Below the pieces are notes generated by a model, which was not told where the DNA came from, searched no databases, and was given only the letters and a program-made list of their open reading frames with translations. The translations under genes were made by a program, and so were the position numbers. 64,000 nucleotides of DNA from Cohnella sp. OV330 (GTDB lineage: Bacteria; Bacillota; Bacilli; Paenibacillales; Paenibacillaceae), in assembly GCF_900112065.1 (NCBI RefSeq), contig NZ_FOKE01000008.1, positions 62,001-126,000 of the forward strand. Direction: 5' to 3'. Below, piece by piece: positions 1 to 8,409 of the stretch. The number at the start of each line of letters is the position of its first letter. Positions within the stretch are counted from its first letter, which is position 1.

Positions 1-1644
1 GTCGTCGGCAACCATCGGGTGAGCGAGGATCGCCTCCTCCTCCGAATTGTTCATCCACACGGTAAAATGATGGCTGGCGTCGATCCGCTCATAGACGACC
101 GCGCTGTCGCCGGATTCCGCCTTCAGGAAGCGGAAGCGTCCCGAGCGAAGCACCTGATTCGATTTGCGAAGGTCGATCAGCAGTCTGTAAAAATCGAACA
201 GCTCGCGATCCTGTCGCTCGAATTCCCACTCCATGCACTTGCGGCAGTCGGGGTCGCCGTCTCCCGCGAGTCCGACTTCGTCGCCGTAGAAGATGCAGGG
301 CGTCCCGATAAACGTAAGCAAAAACACGATCGCGAGCTTGAGCCTCCGCTTGTCCGATCCCATCATCGTCAATATGCGAGGCGTGTCGTGGCTGCTCAGC
401 ATATTGAAGACGACTTCGTTCGTCTGTTGCGGGTATCGCATAAGGACATTGTTTATCTTGCTCGCAAAGTCGCCTGCATCGGCGTCGCCCGGACTGAAAA
501 ATTCGTTCACGCGATCGGCGAACGGATAGTTCATGACCGAATCGAATTGGTCGCCGAGCAGCCAGCGAAGCGAATCGGACCATACCTCGCCGATAATATA
601 AGCTTCGGGATTGATGCTTTTGACCGTTCGCCGGAAGTCCCGCCAGAACGTATGGTCGATCTCGTTGGCGACGTCCAGGCGCCAGCCGTCGATGCCGACT
701 TCCTTGAGCCAGTATTCGGCGACGCCGAGCAGGTAATTTTTAACCTCCGGATTGGACGTATTGAGCTTCGGCATCTGGGCGAAAAAGCCGAACGTATCGT
801 AGTTCGGATTGCCTTCTTCGACACGGACGGGATAATCGTAAATATGATACCAATGCTTGTATTTGGACTTTTCGCCGTATTTGACGATGTCTTTGAACGG
901 CGGGAAGTCCACGCTCGTATGGTTAAAAACGGCGTCGAGCACGATGCGGATGCCTTTATCGTGCGCGGCGTCGACCAGCTTTTTAAGCGTCTTCGCGTCT
1001 CCAAAATGCGGGTCTACTTTTCGGTAATCTATCGTATCGTATTTATGATTGCTGGGCGCCTCGAACACCGGCGTCAAATAGACCGCGGTCACGCCAAGCT
1101 CCGTCAAATAATCGATCCGGTCGATGATGCCCTGAAGATCGCCGCCGAAGTGGCTCTCGCGCGTCGGCGCGCCGCCCCAGGGAAGGACGCCTGCCGGATC
1201 GTTGGACGGATCGCCGTTAGCGAACCGGTCGGGCATGATCTGATAGAAAACCGCCGATTTCGTCCATTCGGGCGGCTTGAATATATCGATCTCGTGAATG
1301 AACGGCATCTCGTAGTAACCGCCTGGAGGGAACGGCTCTTCTCCGAAGATGCCGGATTCGATCATCCATACTCGTTCGTCGCCGGAAGCCATTTTGAACC
1401 CGTAAGAAAACCGCTTGCGCTCGGGTTTGACTTCGCATTCCCAATAATCGAACAGGCTGTCGCTGGCGATCTTCTCCATGCGGCAATCGTGATGGTGATG
1501 CTCCCAGTCGTACTTGTCGCCGGTGACGGCAACGACGCTCTCGACATCGTCTTTTTTGGTCCTCACTCGCAGATGGAAGGTGTCCTTGTCGTAGGAATAA
1601 GCCCAGTTGCTGCGCGGGGAATGGTAGAAGCACTCGAGCTGCAT
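1..1644 (-). CDS. Neopullulanase/cyclomaltodextrinase-type alpha-glucosidase (GH13), 3' end outside the window
   Basis: Reading the minus strand from an ATG at 1644 gives 548 codons open to the window edge, so the C-terminus is missing, probably only a few dozen residues since neopullulanases are about 580-590 aa. An N-terminal beta-sandwich (about residues 1-120, starting MQLECFYHSPRSNWAY) precedes a GH13 barrel with SAVFYQIMPDRFANGDP, DAVFNHTS, the nucleophile region GWRLDVANE, the acid/base GEVW and the third acid in SSHDTPR. Known for the family: cytoplasmic hydrolysis of cyclodextrins, pullulan or maltodextrins. The start is preceded by AAGAAGGTG. No signal peptide is visible, which fits an intracellular enzyme. 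It lies 82 bases downstream of the SDR gene on the same strand. Exact substrate is inferred only to family level. Confidence 0.9.
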   Translation of the reverse strand, partial: MQLECFYHSPRSNWAYSYDKDTFHLRVRTKKDDVESVVAVTGDKYDWEHHHHDCRMEKIASDSLFDYWECEVKPERKRFSYGFKMASGDERVWMIESGIFGEEPFPPGGYYEMPFIHEIDIFKPPEWTKSAVFYQIMPDRFANGDPSNDPAGVLPWGGAPTRESHFGGDLQGIIDRIDYLTELGVTAVYLTPVFEAPSNHKYDTIDYRKVDPHFGDAKTLKKLVDAAHDKGIRIVLDAVFNHTSVDFPPFKDIVKYGEKSKYKHWYHIYDYPVRVEEGNPNYDTFGFFAQMPKLNTSNPEVKNYLLGVAEYWLKEVGIDGWRLDVANEIDHTFWRDFRRTVKSINPEAYIIGEVWSDSLRWLLGDQFDSVMNYPFADRVNEFFSPGDADAGDFASKINNVLMRYPQQTNEVVFNMLSSHDTPRILTMMGSDKRRLKLAIVFLLTFIGTPCIFYGDEVGLAGDGDPDCRKCMEWEFERQDRELFDFYRLLIDLRKSNQVLRSGRFRFLKAESGDSAVVYERIDASHHFTVWMNNSEEEAILAHPMVADD

Positions 1645-1726
1645 GTCGCGCACCTTCTTTGACTAGTATGTTTGCGGCAGTCTTCCTGGGCATTTCGTGT
1701 TGATTTGTGGCGGCTCGAAGCCGCGA

Positions 1727-2545
1727 TCAACCGTGAATGAGCGATTCCGCGCCGTCAATGTAGATAGGCGTTCCGGTAATGTGCGAAGACTCGTCGGAAG
1801 CAAGAAACTTCACGAGGCTGGCGACCTGCTTGGCACTGCCCGGCTTGTGCCGCAGCGGCTGGTCTCCCTCGGGGAACTCCACCGGGATCGCGATTTCGTC
1901 GACTTCGGGCCGTCGGTCCGTGTTTTCGTCGATATTCGTCTCGATGGCGCCCGGACAGATCGCGTTGACGCGAATGCGGTACTTGGCGAGCTCGAGGGCG
2001 GCCATTTGCATGAACGCGACCTGCCCGGCCTTTGAAGTGCTGTAGGCGCTGAAGCCGAAGTTGGAAAATACGCGATTACCGTTGATGGAGCTCGTAATGA
2101 TAATGCTGCCGCCTTGCTTCTTGAGCGCGGGGACCGCGTATTTGACCGTGAGGAAGGTGCCGGTCAGATTAATGCCGATCGTCGTGTTCCAATCGTCGAA
2201 CCCCATGTCCTCGATCGGCAAGAGCACGCCGTTGATGCCCGCGTTGGCCACGACGATATCCAGCCGGCCCCACGTATCGAGCACCTTTTTAACGGCGGCT
2301 TCCACCTCGGCTTCGACGGAAATGTCGGCTTCGACGGGGATCGCCTCGCCGCCGGCGCCTGCGATCTTATGTACCGCCTGCTCCAGCTCGTCGTCGCCGC
2401 CTCGCCCGAGCAACGCCACTTTTGCGCCGTCGCGGGCCAGCCTAACGGCGGACGCGAGACCGATGCCCGATGCGGCGCCGGTGACCAGCGCTACCTTCCC
2501 TGCAAGATCGCCGTTTCCGGCACCGGCTTGTGCAGCGTTAGCCAT
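1727..2545 (-). CDS. Short-chain dehydrogenase/reductase (SDR)
   Basis: A 272-aa classical SDR. The Rossmann nucleotide-binding motif TGAASGIG is near residues 22-29, NAG (VVANAG) follows, SSINGN contributes the catalytic Ser, and YSTSK is the YxxxK catalytic pair. The C-terminal IYIDGAES resembles the usual SDR end. These are NAD(P)-dependent oxidoreductases of alcohols, sugars or ketones; the substrate cannot be told. The ATG at 2545 has AAAGGAGCG upstream. The gene reads toward the GH13 gene on the same strand with about 80 bases between, so they could be co-transcribed. Confidence 0.88.
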   Translation of the reverse strand: MANAAQAGAGNGDLAGKVALVTGAASGIGLASAVRLARDGAKVALLGRGGDDELEQAVHKIAGAGGEAIPVEADISVEAEVEAAVKKVLDTWGRLDIVVANAGINGVLLPIEDMGFDDWNTTIGINLTGTFLTVKYAVPALKKQGGSIIITSSINGNRVFSNFGFSAYSTSKAGQVAFMQMAALELAKYRIRVNAICPGAIETNIDENTDRRPEVDEIAIPVEFPEGDQPLRHKPGSAKQVASLVKFLASDESSHITGTPIYIDGAESLIHG

Positions 2546-2648
2546 GTTCGATCGCTCCTTTGATTTACAAGTTGGTTTTACTCAAAAAGGTATACCCGCC
2601 GCTTTGCTTGCTGCAACAACTCGCGCTTTTTCCGCGATCGAATGATGC

Positions 2649-2654
2649 TATAAT
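2649..2654 (+). promoter_or_regulatory. Candidate -10 box (TATAAT) of the dipeptidase gene
   Basis: A perfect TATAAT lies 36 bases before the ATG of the VanX-like gene, in the divergent spacer with the SDR gene. No convincing -35 hexamer is visible 16-18 bases upstream, so this is a partial call. Confidence 0.4.
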
Positions 2655-2689
2655 GATGGATACGATCGCGTGAAGGAGGTACTCTGCCT

Positions 2690-3535
2690 ATGCGCAGCAA
2701 ATGGATCGTCCCGATTGCGGCAGTCGCTTTGGCAGTCGCCGCCGGTCCCGCTGCCGCCGGAGCGGGCACGTTCGGCGAGTCGGCGACGACGGCTGTCGCC
2801 GTTTCCGTCCGGATCGGCGCGAACCTGACCGGGACGGATGGGGCGGTCTCGGTCGCCGCGTCGGTCTCGGGATCCGATGCCCAATCCCGCGAACCCGCCG
2901 AGCTTCCGCCGGCCAAGAAACGCAAGCTGCCTAAAGGATTCGTCTATCTAGACGAAGTTATCCCTTCGGCCGAATACGATATTCGGTATTATAGCGATTA
3001 TAATTTTGTAGGCGCCCGCGTCGACGGTTACAAGGCGCCTTACGCGGTCATGTCGCAGCAGGCCGCCAAGGCGTTGAAGGCGGTCGGCGACGATCTCGCC
3101 GCCAAAGGCTACAAGCTGGTCGTATACGACGCTTACCGGCCGCAAAAAGCGGTAGATCACTTCATCCGCTGGTCGAAGGATCCGAAGGACCAGAAGACGA
3201 AGGAACTATTTTATCCGGAAACGGACAAGAGCAAGCTGTTCAAGCTCGGTTATCTCTCGAGCAAGTCGGGACATTCCAGAGGCAGTACGGTCGATCTGTC
3301 GATCGCAAGCGTCAAGACCGGCAAGCTCGTCGATATGGGCGGCAGCTTCGACTTTCTCGGACCGGTGTCGGCGCACGGCGCGAAGCTGGCGAACACAGCC
3401 CAGACGGCGAACCGCAGCTTGCTGAAGAAAGCGATGGAGAAGCGGGGCTTCAAGGCCTACGGCAAGGAATGGTGGCATTATACGCTCGCGAAGGAGCCCT
3501 ATCCGAAGACTTATTTTAACTTCGACGTAGAGTAG
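2690..3535 (+). CDS. VanX-like D-Ala-D-Ala dipeptidase (peptidase M15D)
   Basis: 281 aa with an N-terminal signal sequence (MRSKWIVPIAAVALAVAAGPAAAGAG) and then a low-complexity Ala/Ser/Val stretch to about residue 80. The catalytic domain shows the M15 zinc motif SGHSRGSTVDLS (zinc His and Asp) and the EWWHYTL segment with catalytic Glu and third zinc His. Family members cleave D-Ala-D-Ala dipeptide or act on peptidoglycan stem peptides; the signal peptide suggests an extracytoplasmic turnover or recycling role rather than cytoplasmic vancomycin resistance, and no vanH or vanA ligase is nearby. The start is fixed by GAAGGAGGT at 2672-2680. Confidence 0.85.
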   Translation: MRSKWIVPIAAVALAVAAGPAAAGAGTFGESATTAVAVSVRIGANLTGTDGAVSVAASVSGSDAQSREPAELPPAKKRKLPKGFVYLDEVIPSAEYDIRYYSDYNFVGARVDGYKAPYAVMSQQAAKALKAVGDDLAAKGYKLVVYDAYRPQKAVDHFIRWSKDPKDQKTKELFYPETDKSKLFKLGYLSSKSGHSRGSTVDLSIASVKTGKLVDMGGSFDFLGPVSAHGAKLANTAQTANRSLLKKAMEKRGFKAYGKEWWHYTLAKEPYPKTYFNFDVE

Positions 3536-3548
3536 GAGCGGATGCGCG

Positions 3549-3773
3549 ATGATATGGATGGTCCCAATTGCAGTCATGCTGGTTTTTTCCGTCATTGCGG
3601 CTTTTTCCGATAAGGAAGGCAAAACGCTTGGCAGCCTGGCGCAAACGGCGACGGTTTTCAGTTTGATTTTTGCCGTCTTTTACGGTCATGGGAAACCGAT
3701 TTTTTGCGTGCTGGCATCCGTGTTCTGGGCGGTGTTTCAATTTTCTAACTCGAATACGCGATGGAGATCGTAA
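3549..3773 (+). CDS. Small hydrophobic protein of unknown function
   Basis: 74 aa with two hydrophobic segments (about residues 1-18 and 33-66), so probably a small membrane protein. AGGAGCGG lies about 7 bases before the ATG, and it begins 13 bases after the dipeptidase stop, so co-translation is plausible. An antisense frame of the same length exists but has no ribosome binding site. I do not recognise a family. Confidence 0.5.
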   Translation: MIWMVPIAVMLVFSVIAAFSDKEGKTLGSLAQTATVFSLIFAVFYGHGKPIFCVLASVFWAVFQFSNSNTRWRS

Positions 3774-3822
3774 TGCATATTTAACGACGATAATTAAAGT
3801 GGTTAACTAATGGAGGAGAGGA

Positions 3823-4269
3823 ATGCGCATGCTGGTTGACGTTAAAGACCGACTGGAGCAACGACAAATCTACGAGCTGCTCGAGCTGTCTGTTTTCCCG
3901 GATCCGGACCGCCTCGTAGCGGTGCTTAGCGAATACAAGGAGAATTCCCGATTGCATTTACAAGGGTACGAAGATAACGGGGAGATCATCGGCATCATCG
4001 GCTACGAAACGGATGAAGATCGAATCGCGACCATACGTCATATCGCGGTCCATCCGGACGAGCGGGGCAAAGGATACGGGAGGGGAATGGTGCTGCACCT
4101 GCTGGACGCCGCCGATCCTGAGCGCATCGAAGCGGAGACGGACGAGGACGGCGTGAATTTTTACCGCAGCATCGGCTTCACCGTACATAGCTTGGGCGAA
4201 AAGTATCCGGGCACCGAGCGTTTTCGCTGCGTATACGTGGTCGAGCCGGACGAAGAGGAAGACGACTAA
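3823..4269 (+). CDS. GNAT family N-acetyltransferase
   Basis: 148 aa single-domain GNAT. The acetyl-CoA pyrophosphate-binding loop is visible as VHPDERGKGYGRGM (R/QxxGxG/A) after the beta-4 strand IRHIAV. The C-terminus is acidic (EPDEEEDD). Substrate unknown. AGGAGAGG lies immediately upstream of ATG 3823; a second in-frame ATG at 3829 is too close to choose between firmly. Confidence 0.85.
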   Translation: MRMLVDVKDRLEQRQIYELLELSVFPDPDRLVAVLSEYKENSRLHLQGYEDNGEIIGIIGYETDEDRIATIRHIAVHPDERGKGYGRGMVLHLLDAADPERIEAETDEDGVNFYRSIGFTVHSLGEKYPGTERFRCVYVVEPDEEEDD

Positions 4270-4292
4270 ACGTACGAGGAGTGGTTCTTCGC

Positions 4293-4844
4293 ATGCGAAC
4301 GCTGCTCGAAGTATTCGGTTATTTGATTATGGTAGGCGGTACGAGCGTCGGATTGACGAGCGGTTCAGTCACGCTGATCGCATTCAGTATCTTCGGCGGT
4401 CCCGTCCTGTTGGGATTGTCTCATCTGATCGGCATCGCGGAGAACGTGCAGGCGCGTATGCTGGATCTGCCGCCGACGCTCGCGACGGTTAGAAGCGTGA
4501 TCAAAGGGGCGCCTGAATACGTCGTCGAAAGCCCCGATCTCGACATTTATCCTTCGGCCGATACCAAGTACGAATGGATCGATTTGAACGGAGACGTATA
4601 TATGCGATCCAGGGCGTTCAGGAAGTATATCGAGAACGTCGAAAACCGATTTGCCTTCACGCTGCCTGGACGCGAGACGGTCGTTCTTCACAACGCAGGA
4701 ACTTATTCGAACGGCGAGGCCTTATTTTCGTTAGACGGTTATTCTTATGTCATGCTCAGCGCGATCGGCCTAGCGGCTGTCCGGGAGCACGGTCGCATCG
4801 TGCTTCAAAAGCTGCAAGCTTTTGAAGACGCCGATGAATCGTAG
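4293..4844 (+). CDS. Conserved-looking membrane-anchored protein, unknown function
   Basis: 183 aa starting at ATG 4293, chosen because GAGGAGTGG at 4276-4284 is correctly spaced; a GTG at 4281 lies inside that site. Two N-terminal transmembrane stretches (about residues 5-45) are followed by a soluble domain of about 130 residues without a motif I recognise. The gene starts 24 bases after the GNAT stop and is probably co-transcribed with it. Confidence 0.6.
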   Translation: MRTLLEVFGYLIMVGGTSVGLTSGSVTLIAFSIFGGPVLLGLSHLIGIAENVQARMLDLPPTLATVRSVIKGAPEYVVESPDLDIYPSADTKYEWIDLNGDVYMRSRAFRKYIENVENRFAFTLPGRETVVLHNAGTYSNGEALFSLDGYSYVMLSAIGLAAVREHGRIVLQKLQAFEDADES

Positions 4845-4904
4845 GCGAGGCACTCTTCATATAATTGTGCTTCCGTTCAAAACGAATATTCCGGAGGTGT
4901 AACG

Positions 4905-5201
4905 ATGATCCTGCAAACGTCGATGCTTAGCGTCAAGCCCGGCTTGGCCAGCGAATTCGAGAGCAGCTTCCGCAAAACCCAGGAATTGCTCGCAGGTACG
5001 CGGGGCTATATCTCGCATGAGCTTCACAAATGCGTGGAGCAGGAAGGCCGATACATGCTGCTCGTCCAATGGCAGTCCATCGGCGACCACGTCGTCGGCT
5101 TCATGGGATCTCCGGCCCGGGCGGAATGGCGGTCGGCGCTGCAAGATTTTTACGAGCGTGAGCCGGAGAGCGATCATTATATCCGCATTCGCCTGAACTA
5201 A
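4905..5201 (+). CDS. Antibiotic biosynthesis monooxygenase (ABM) domain protein
   Basis: 98 aa, the size of a single ABM ferredoxin-like fold. The pattern TSMLSVKPGLASEFESSF ... YISHELHKCVEQEGRYMLLVQWQS ... is typical of ABM/YgiN-type proteins, which include heme-degrading and quinone-related monooxygenases as well as many of unknown substrate. GGAGGTG precedes the ATG. Nothing in the neighbourhood points to a particular substrate. Confidence 0.75.
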   Translation: MILQTSMLSVKPGLASEFESSFRKTQELLAGTRGYISHELHKCVEQEGRYMLLVQWQSIGDHVVGFMGSPARAEWRSALQDFYEREPESDHYIRIRLN

Positions 5202-5231
5202 CCGTTTTTACTGACGAAAAGAGGGAACGCC

Positions 5232-5741
5232 TTGTCGCAGCACGAAGACTATCGCATTGAAATCGCAAGGTTCGAAGATCTGGCGGACATCGTCTCCATT
5301 TACAATTCGACGATCGCGGGCAGGCAGGTGACGGCGGACCTGGAGCCGGTATCGGTCGAGAGCCGCATCGGCTGGTTCGAGGCGCATCGGCCGATGCGGC
5401 ATCCTTTATGGGTATTGCGCAGAGATGGACGAGTCGCGGGGTGGCTGAGCTTCTCTGCTTACCATAGCAGGGCTGCATACGATGCGACGGCGGAGCTCAG
5501 CATCTACATCGCCGAGACCGAACGGGGGCTTGGCCTTGGCGGCTTGCTTATCCGACATGCCATCGAATCCGCTCCGCCGCTCGGCATCAAGACGCTTGTC
5601 GGACTCGTCTTCGGACATAACGAATCGAGCCTCCGATTGCTCGGCAAGCACGGCTTCGAACGGTGGGGACATCTGCCGCGCGTCGCCGAGCTCGACGGCA
5701 TCGAACGGGACCTGGTCATCGTCGGCCTGCGGATCGTATGA
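5232..5741 (+). CDS. GNAT acetyltransferase, phosphinothricin acetyltransferase-like
   Basis: 169 aa beginning with TTG at 5232 preceded by AAAGAGGG. The sequence IVSIYNSTIAGRQVTADLEP near the N-terminus and ELSIYIAETERGLGLGGLLI with the acetyl-CoA loop match the Pat/YncA-type N-acetyltransferase subfamily, whose members acetylate phosphinothricin, methionine sulfoximine or amino acids. It is the last gene before the 51-bp repeat array. Confidence 0.8.
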   Translation: MSQHEDYRIEIARFEDLADIVSIYNSTIAGRQVTADLEPVSVESRIGWFEAHRPMRHPLWVLRRDGRVAGWLSFSAYHSRAAYDATAELSIYIAETERGLGLGGLLIRHAIESAPPLGIKTLVGLVFGHNESSLRLLGKHGFERWGHLPRVAELDGIERDLVIVGLRIV

Positions 5742-5787
5742 GGCGGACGGAAGGAAGGCCAACAGTAATGGCCGTGTAGCAAGACGC

Positions 5788-6112
5788 CCTCGGCGAGCGA
5801 TAACGGTGCTCAGTGCCGCTATTGCTCCAAAGCGCCGCCTTCAGCGAGTAATAACGGTGCCCAGTGCCGCTATTGCACCAAAGTGCCGCTGTTGGCGAGC
5901 AATAACGGTGCTCAGTGCCGCTATTGCTCAAAAGCGCCGCTTTCGGCGAGCAATAACGGTGCTCAGTGCCGCTATTGCTCTAGAGTGCCGCCGCCGGTAA
6001 GTAATAACGGTGCTCAGTGCCGCTATTGCTCAAAAGCGCCGCCGTCGGTAAGTAATAACGGTGCTCAGTACCGCTATTGCTCCACTGCGCCGCCGTCGGC
6101 GAGCAAACGGTG
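5788..6112. repeat. Tandem array A: six full 51-bp units plus a degenerate seventh
   Basis: The core TAACGGTGC starts at 5801, 5852, 5903, 5954, 6005 and 6056, an exact 51-base period; a seventh copy near 6107 lacks two bases and then decays. Each unit holds two potential hairpins: AATAACGG/CCGCTATT (one A-C mismatch, a G-U pair if read on the minus strand) and CGCCG/CGGCG. Variation is concentrated in the stretch between the two hairpins. The period is a multiple of three, so several frames stay open with 17-residue periodicity, but none has a credible start signal. It occupies the spacer between the GNAT gene and the rhamnose operon. Function unknown. Confidence 0.95.
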
Positions 6113-6175
6113 CGCCGTTCGTCTCGTTATCGATCTAGCTATCAACAGAACGCACATGTTTGTTTTTCTTTCAAG

Positions 6176-6205
6176 AACATCCTCATTTGAGAGGATGTTT
6201 TTTTG
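6176..6205 (+). terminator. Rho-independent terminator before the rhamnose operon
   Basis: AACATCCTC (6176-6184) pairs with GAGGATGTT (6191-6199) around a 6-base loop, followed by a run of T to 6204. It would stop transcription arriving from the GNAT gene and repeat array before the rha promoter. Confidence 0.85.
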
Positions 6206-6246
6206 TTTTTATCCGAAAATGCATATTCAAAAACAAACAAAGATGA

Positions 6247-6272
6247 TATAGTGAAAACAAAAGAAAACAAAA
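6247..6272 (+). promoter_or_regulatory. Candidate rha operon -10 and direct-repeat operator
   Basis: TATAGT at 6247-6252 is a possible -10 hexamer (the -35 region TATTCA at 6224-6229 is weak). It is followed directly by two exact head-to-tail copies of GAAAACAAAA (6253-6262 and 6263-6272), with a related AAAACAAAC just upstream (about 6230-6238). DeoR-family repressors commonly bind A/T-rich direct repeats, and the operon ends in a DeoR gene, so this is a candidate autoregulatory operator. Inference only. Confidence 0.45.
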
Positions 6273-6295
6273 CATTTATTCGGAGGTCTCATCTC

Positions 6296-8365
6296 ATGGT
6301 TCAAAGCTTGTGGAATTCCTCGGAAGCATCGAAGCAAGAAAACGCGCTGGATCAGCTCGTCTACCGCTCCAACATCATCGGCGCCGATCGCCGCGTCTGC
6401 AACTGGGGCGGCGGCAACACGTCCGCGAAGACGATCGTGAAGGACTTCCGCGGCCGCGACGTCGAAGTCATGTACGTGAAGGGAAGCGGCTCCGACCTCG
6501 CGTCGATGAAGGCCGGCAACTTTACGGGCCTCCGGATGGAAGACATCCGCCCGCTGTTCGAAAAGGATGAGATGCCGGACGAAGAGATGGTCGCCTATCT
6601 CGTCAACTGCATGATCGACGTCAAGCACCCGCGCGCCTCGATCGAGACGCTGCTGCACGCGTTCCTGCCGTTCAAGCACGTCGACCACACGCATCCGGAT
6701 TCGATCATCAGCCTGTGCTGCGCGGACAACGGCAAGGAGCTGGCCAAGGAAATCTTCGGCGACCGCTTCGTATGGGTGCCGTACATCCGCCCGGGCTTCA
6801 AGCTGTCCAAGATGATCGCCGAAGGCGTGCTGGCCAACCCGAACGCCGAGCTCGTCCTGATGGAAAAGCACGGCCTCGTCACTTGGGGCGAGACGAGCGA
6901 GCAAGCGTACGCGCAAACGATCAAGATCATCAGCGAAGCCGAAGCGTTCATCGAAGCGCGCGTGAATGCTGCCACGCTGTTCGGCGGCGTTAAGCACGCC
7001 GCGCTGCCGGCCGATGTTCGCCGCAGCATCGCGTCGCAGGTCATGCCGACGATCCGCGGCGCCGTCTCCGATGCCAAGAAGATGATCCTTTCGTTCGACG
7101 ACGCGGACGACGTGCTGACGTTTGTCGGCGGCGAGAGCTCGCCGAAGCTGTCCCAAGTCGGCGCCGCTTGCCCGGACCACCTCGTGCACACGAAGGTCGT
7201 GCCGCTGTTCGTCGACTGGACGCCGAACGCGGACGACGTCGAAGGCCTGAAGGCGATTTTGAAGGATAGCGTCGCGGCTTACAAAGAGCAGTACAAAGCC
7301 TACTTCGAGCGCAACAAAAACGAAGGCGACGTCATGTTCGAACCCGCGCCGCGCGTCATCCTCATCCCGGGCGTCGGCATGATCAACACCGGCAAGAGCT
7401 GGGCGATGTCCCAAGTGAGCGGCGCCCTTTACCACCGGGCGATCGCGGTTATGCGCGGCGCGACGGCGCTCGGCGAGTTCGTCTCGCTCAGCGAGAACGA
7501 ATCGTACAACGTCGAGTACTGGCCGCTCGAGCTTTACAAGCTGACGCTGGCGCCGGCCGAAGCCGAATTTTCGCGCAAGGTGGCGTTCATCACCGGCGGC
7601 GCGGGCGGCATCGGCAGCGAGACGGCTCGCCGCCTCGTATCCGAAGGCGCGCACGTCGTGCTGGCGGACCTTAACCTTGAAGGCGCCGAGAAGATCGCGG
7701 CCGAGATCAACGCCCGCTACGGCGACAACCGCGCGATCGCGGTCAAGATGGACGTAACGAACGAAGAAGCCGTTCAAGCAGCTTATGCGGCTACCGCGAT
7801 TGCCTACGGCGGCGTGGACATTATCGTCAACAATGCGGGTCTCGCGACCTCCAGCCCGTTCGAAGAGACGTCGCTGAAGGAATGGAACCTGAACATGAAC
7901 GTGCTTGGCACCGGCTATTTCCTGGTCGCCCGCGAAGCGTTCAAGGTGATGAAGGCACAAGCGGTCGGCGGCAGCATGGTGTTCATCGGCTCCAAAAACT
8001 CCGTCTACGCCGGCAAAAACGCCACCGCGTACAGCGCGGCCAAGGCGCTTGAAGCCCATCTGGCGCGCTGCATCGCGGCCGAAGGCGGCGAGCACGGCAT
8101 TCGCGTCAACACGATTCTGCCCGACGCGATCCTTCAAGGCTCCGCGATCTGGAACGGCAGCTGGCGCAACGAGCGCGCCGCGGCTTACGGCATCGAGCCC
8201 GACCAGCTCGAGGAGTACTACCGCAAGCGCACGACGCTGCTCGTCAACATCTACCCGCGCGACATCGCGGAAGGCGTAGCGTTCTTCGCTTCCTCGAAGG
8301 CCGAAAAGACGACGGGCTGCATGCTCACGATCGACGGCGGCGTACCGGCCGCGTTCACGCGCTAA
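6296..8365 (+). CDS. rhaEW: Bifunctional L-rhamnulose-1-phosphate aldolase / L-lactaldehyde dehydrogenase
   Basis: 689 aa from ATG 6296, chosen over an upstream in-frame ATG at 6203 because CGGAGGTC lies 7 bases before it and because this equals the length I recall for the Bacillus homologue YuxG. The N-terminal class II aldolase half (about 1-420) has zinc-ligand-type motifs HTHPDS (about 129) and MEKHGL (about 189). The C-terminal half is an SDR with TGGAGGIG (about 430) and the catalytic YSAAK (about 578). It cleaves L-rhamnulose-1-phosphate to DHAP and L-lactaldehyde and oxidises the latter with NAD to L-lactate, in the cytoplasm. First gene of the operon; its lactate product is the substrate of the LutABC system encoded 4.5 kb downstream. 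Confidence 0.95.
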   Translation: MVQSLWNSSEASKQENALDQLVYRSNIIGADRRVCNWGGGNTSAKTIVKDFRGRDVEVMYVKGSGSDLASMKAGNFTGLRMEDIRPLFEKDEMPDEEMVAYLVNCMIDVKHPRASIETLLHAFLPFKHVDHTHPDSIISLCCADNGKELAKEIFGDRFVWVPYIRPGFKLSKMIAEGVLANPNAELVLMEKHGLVTWGETSEQAYAQTIKIISEAEAFIEARVNAATLFGGVKHAALPADVRRSIASQVMPTIRGAVSDAKKMILSFDDADDVLTFVGGESSPKLSQVGAACPDHLVHTKVVPLFVDWTPNADDVEGLKAILKDSVAAYKEQYKAYFERNKNEGDVMFEPAPRVILIPGVGMINTGKSWAMSQVSGALYHRAIAVMRGATALGEFVSLSENESYNVEYWPLELYKLTLAPAEAEFSRKVAFITGGAGGIGSETARRLVSEGAHVVLADLNLEGAEKIAAEINARYGDNRAIAVKMDVTNEEAVQAAYAATAIAYGGVDIIVNNAGLATSSPFEETSLKEWNLNMNVLGTGYFLVAREAFKVMKAQAVGGSMVFIGSKNSVYAGKNATAYSAAKALEAHLARCIAAEGGEHGIRVNTILPDAILQGSAIWNGSWRNERAAAYGIEPDQLEEYYRKRTTLLVNIYPRDIAEGVAFFASSKAEKTTGCMLTIDGGVPAAFTR

Positions 8366-8409
8366 TCGCCCGCTTGGCGGTTCAATAGCCGACGAAGGAG
8401 GATTCGCGC

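Noticed and set aside
19..1662. 547-codon open frame on the plus strand at the left edge
   Set aside because: It is antisense to a clear GH13 enzyme with intact catalytic motifs and has no ribosome binding site; high G+C content leaves such frames open.
2690..3535. Vancomycin resistance gene
   Set aside because: The VanX-like enzyme has a signal peptide and no VanH, VanA/B or VanRS neighbours, so a cell-wall turnover role is more likely.
5482..6000. Frames with 17-residue repeats across array A
   Set aside because: A 51-bp period keeps any open frame open; these frames start inside a GNAT gene or lack start signals.
5788..6112. Possible CRISPR array
   Set aside because: Units are contiguous near-identical 51-mers without unique 30-40 bp spacers, and no cas genes are present.
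6227..8137. 636-codon antisense frame across rhaEW
   Set aside because: Same artefact; the plus-strand reading is a full-length RhaEW.
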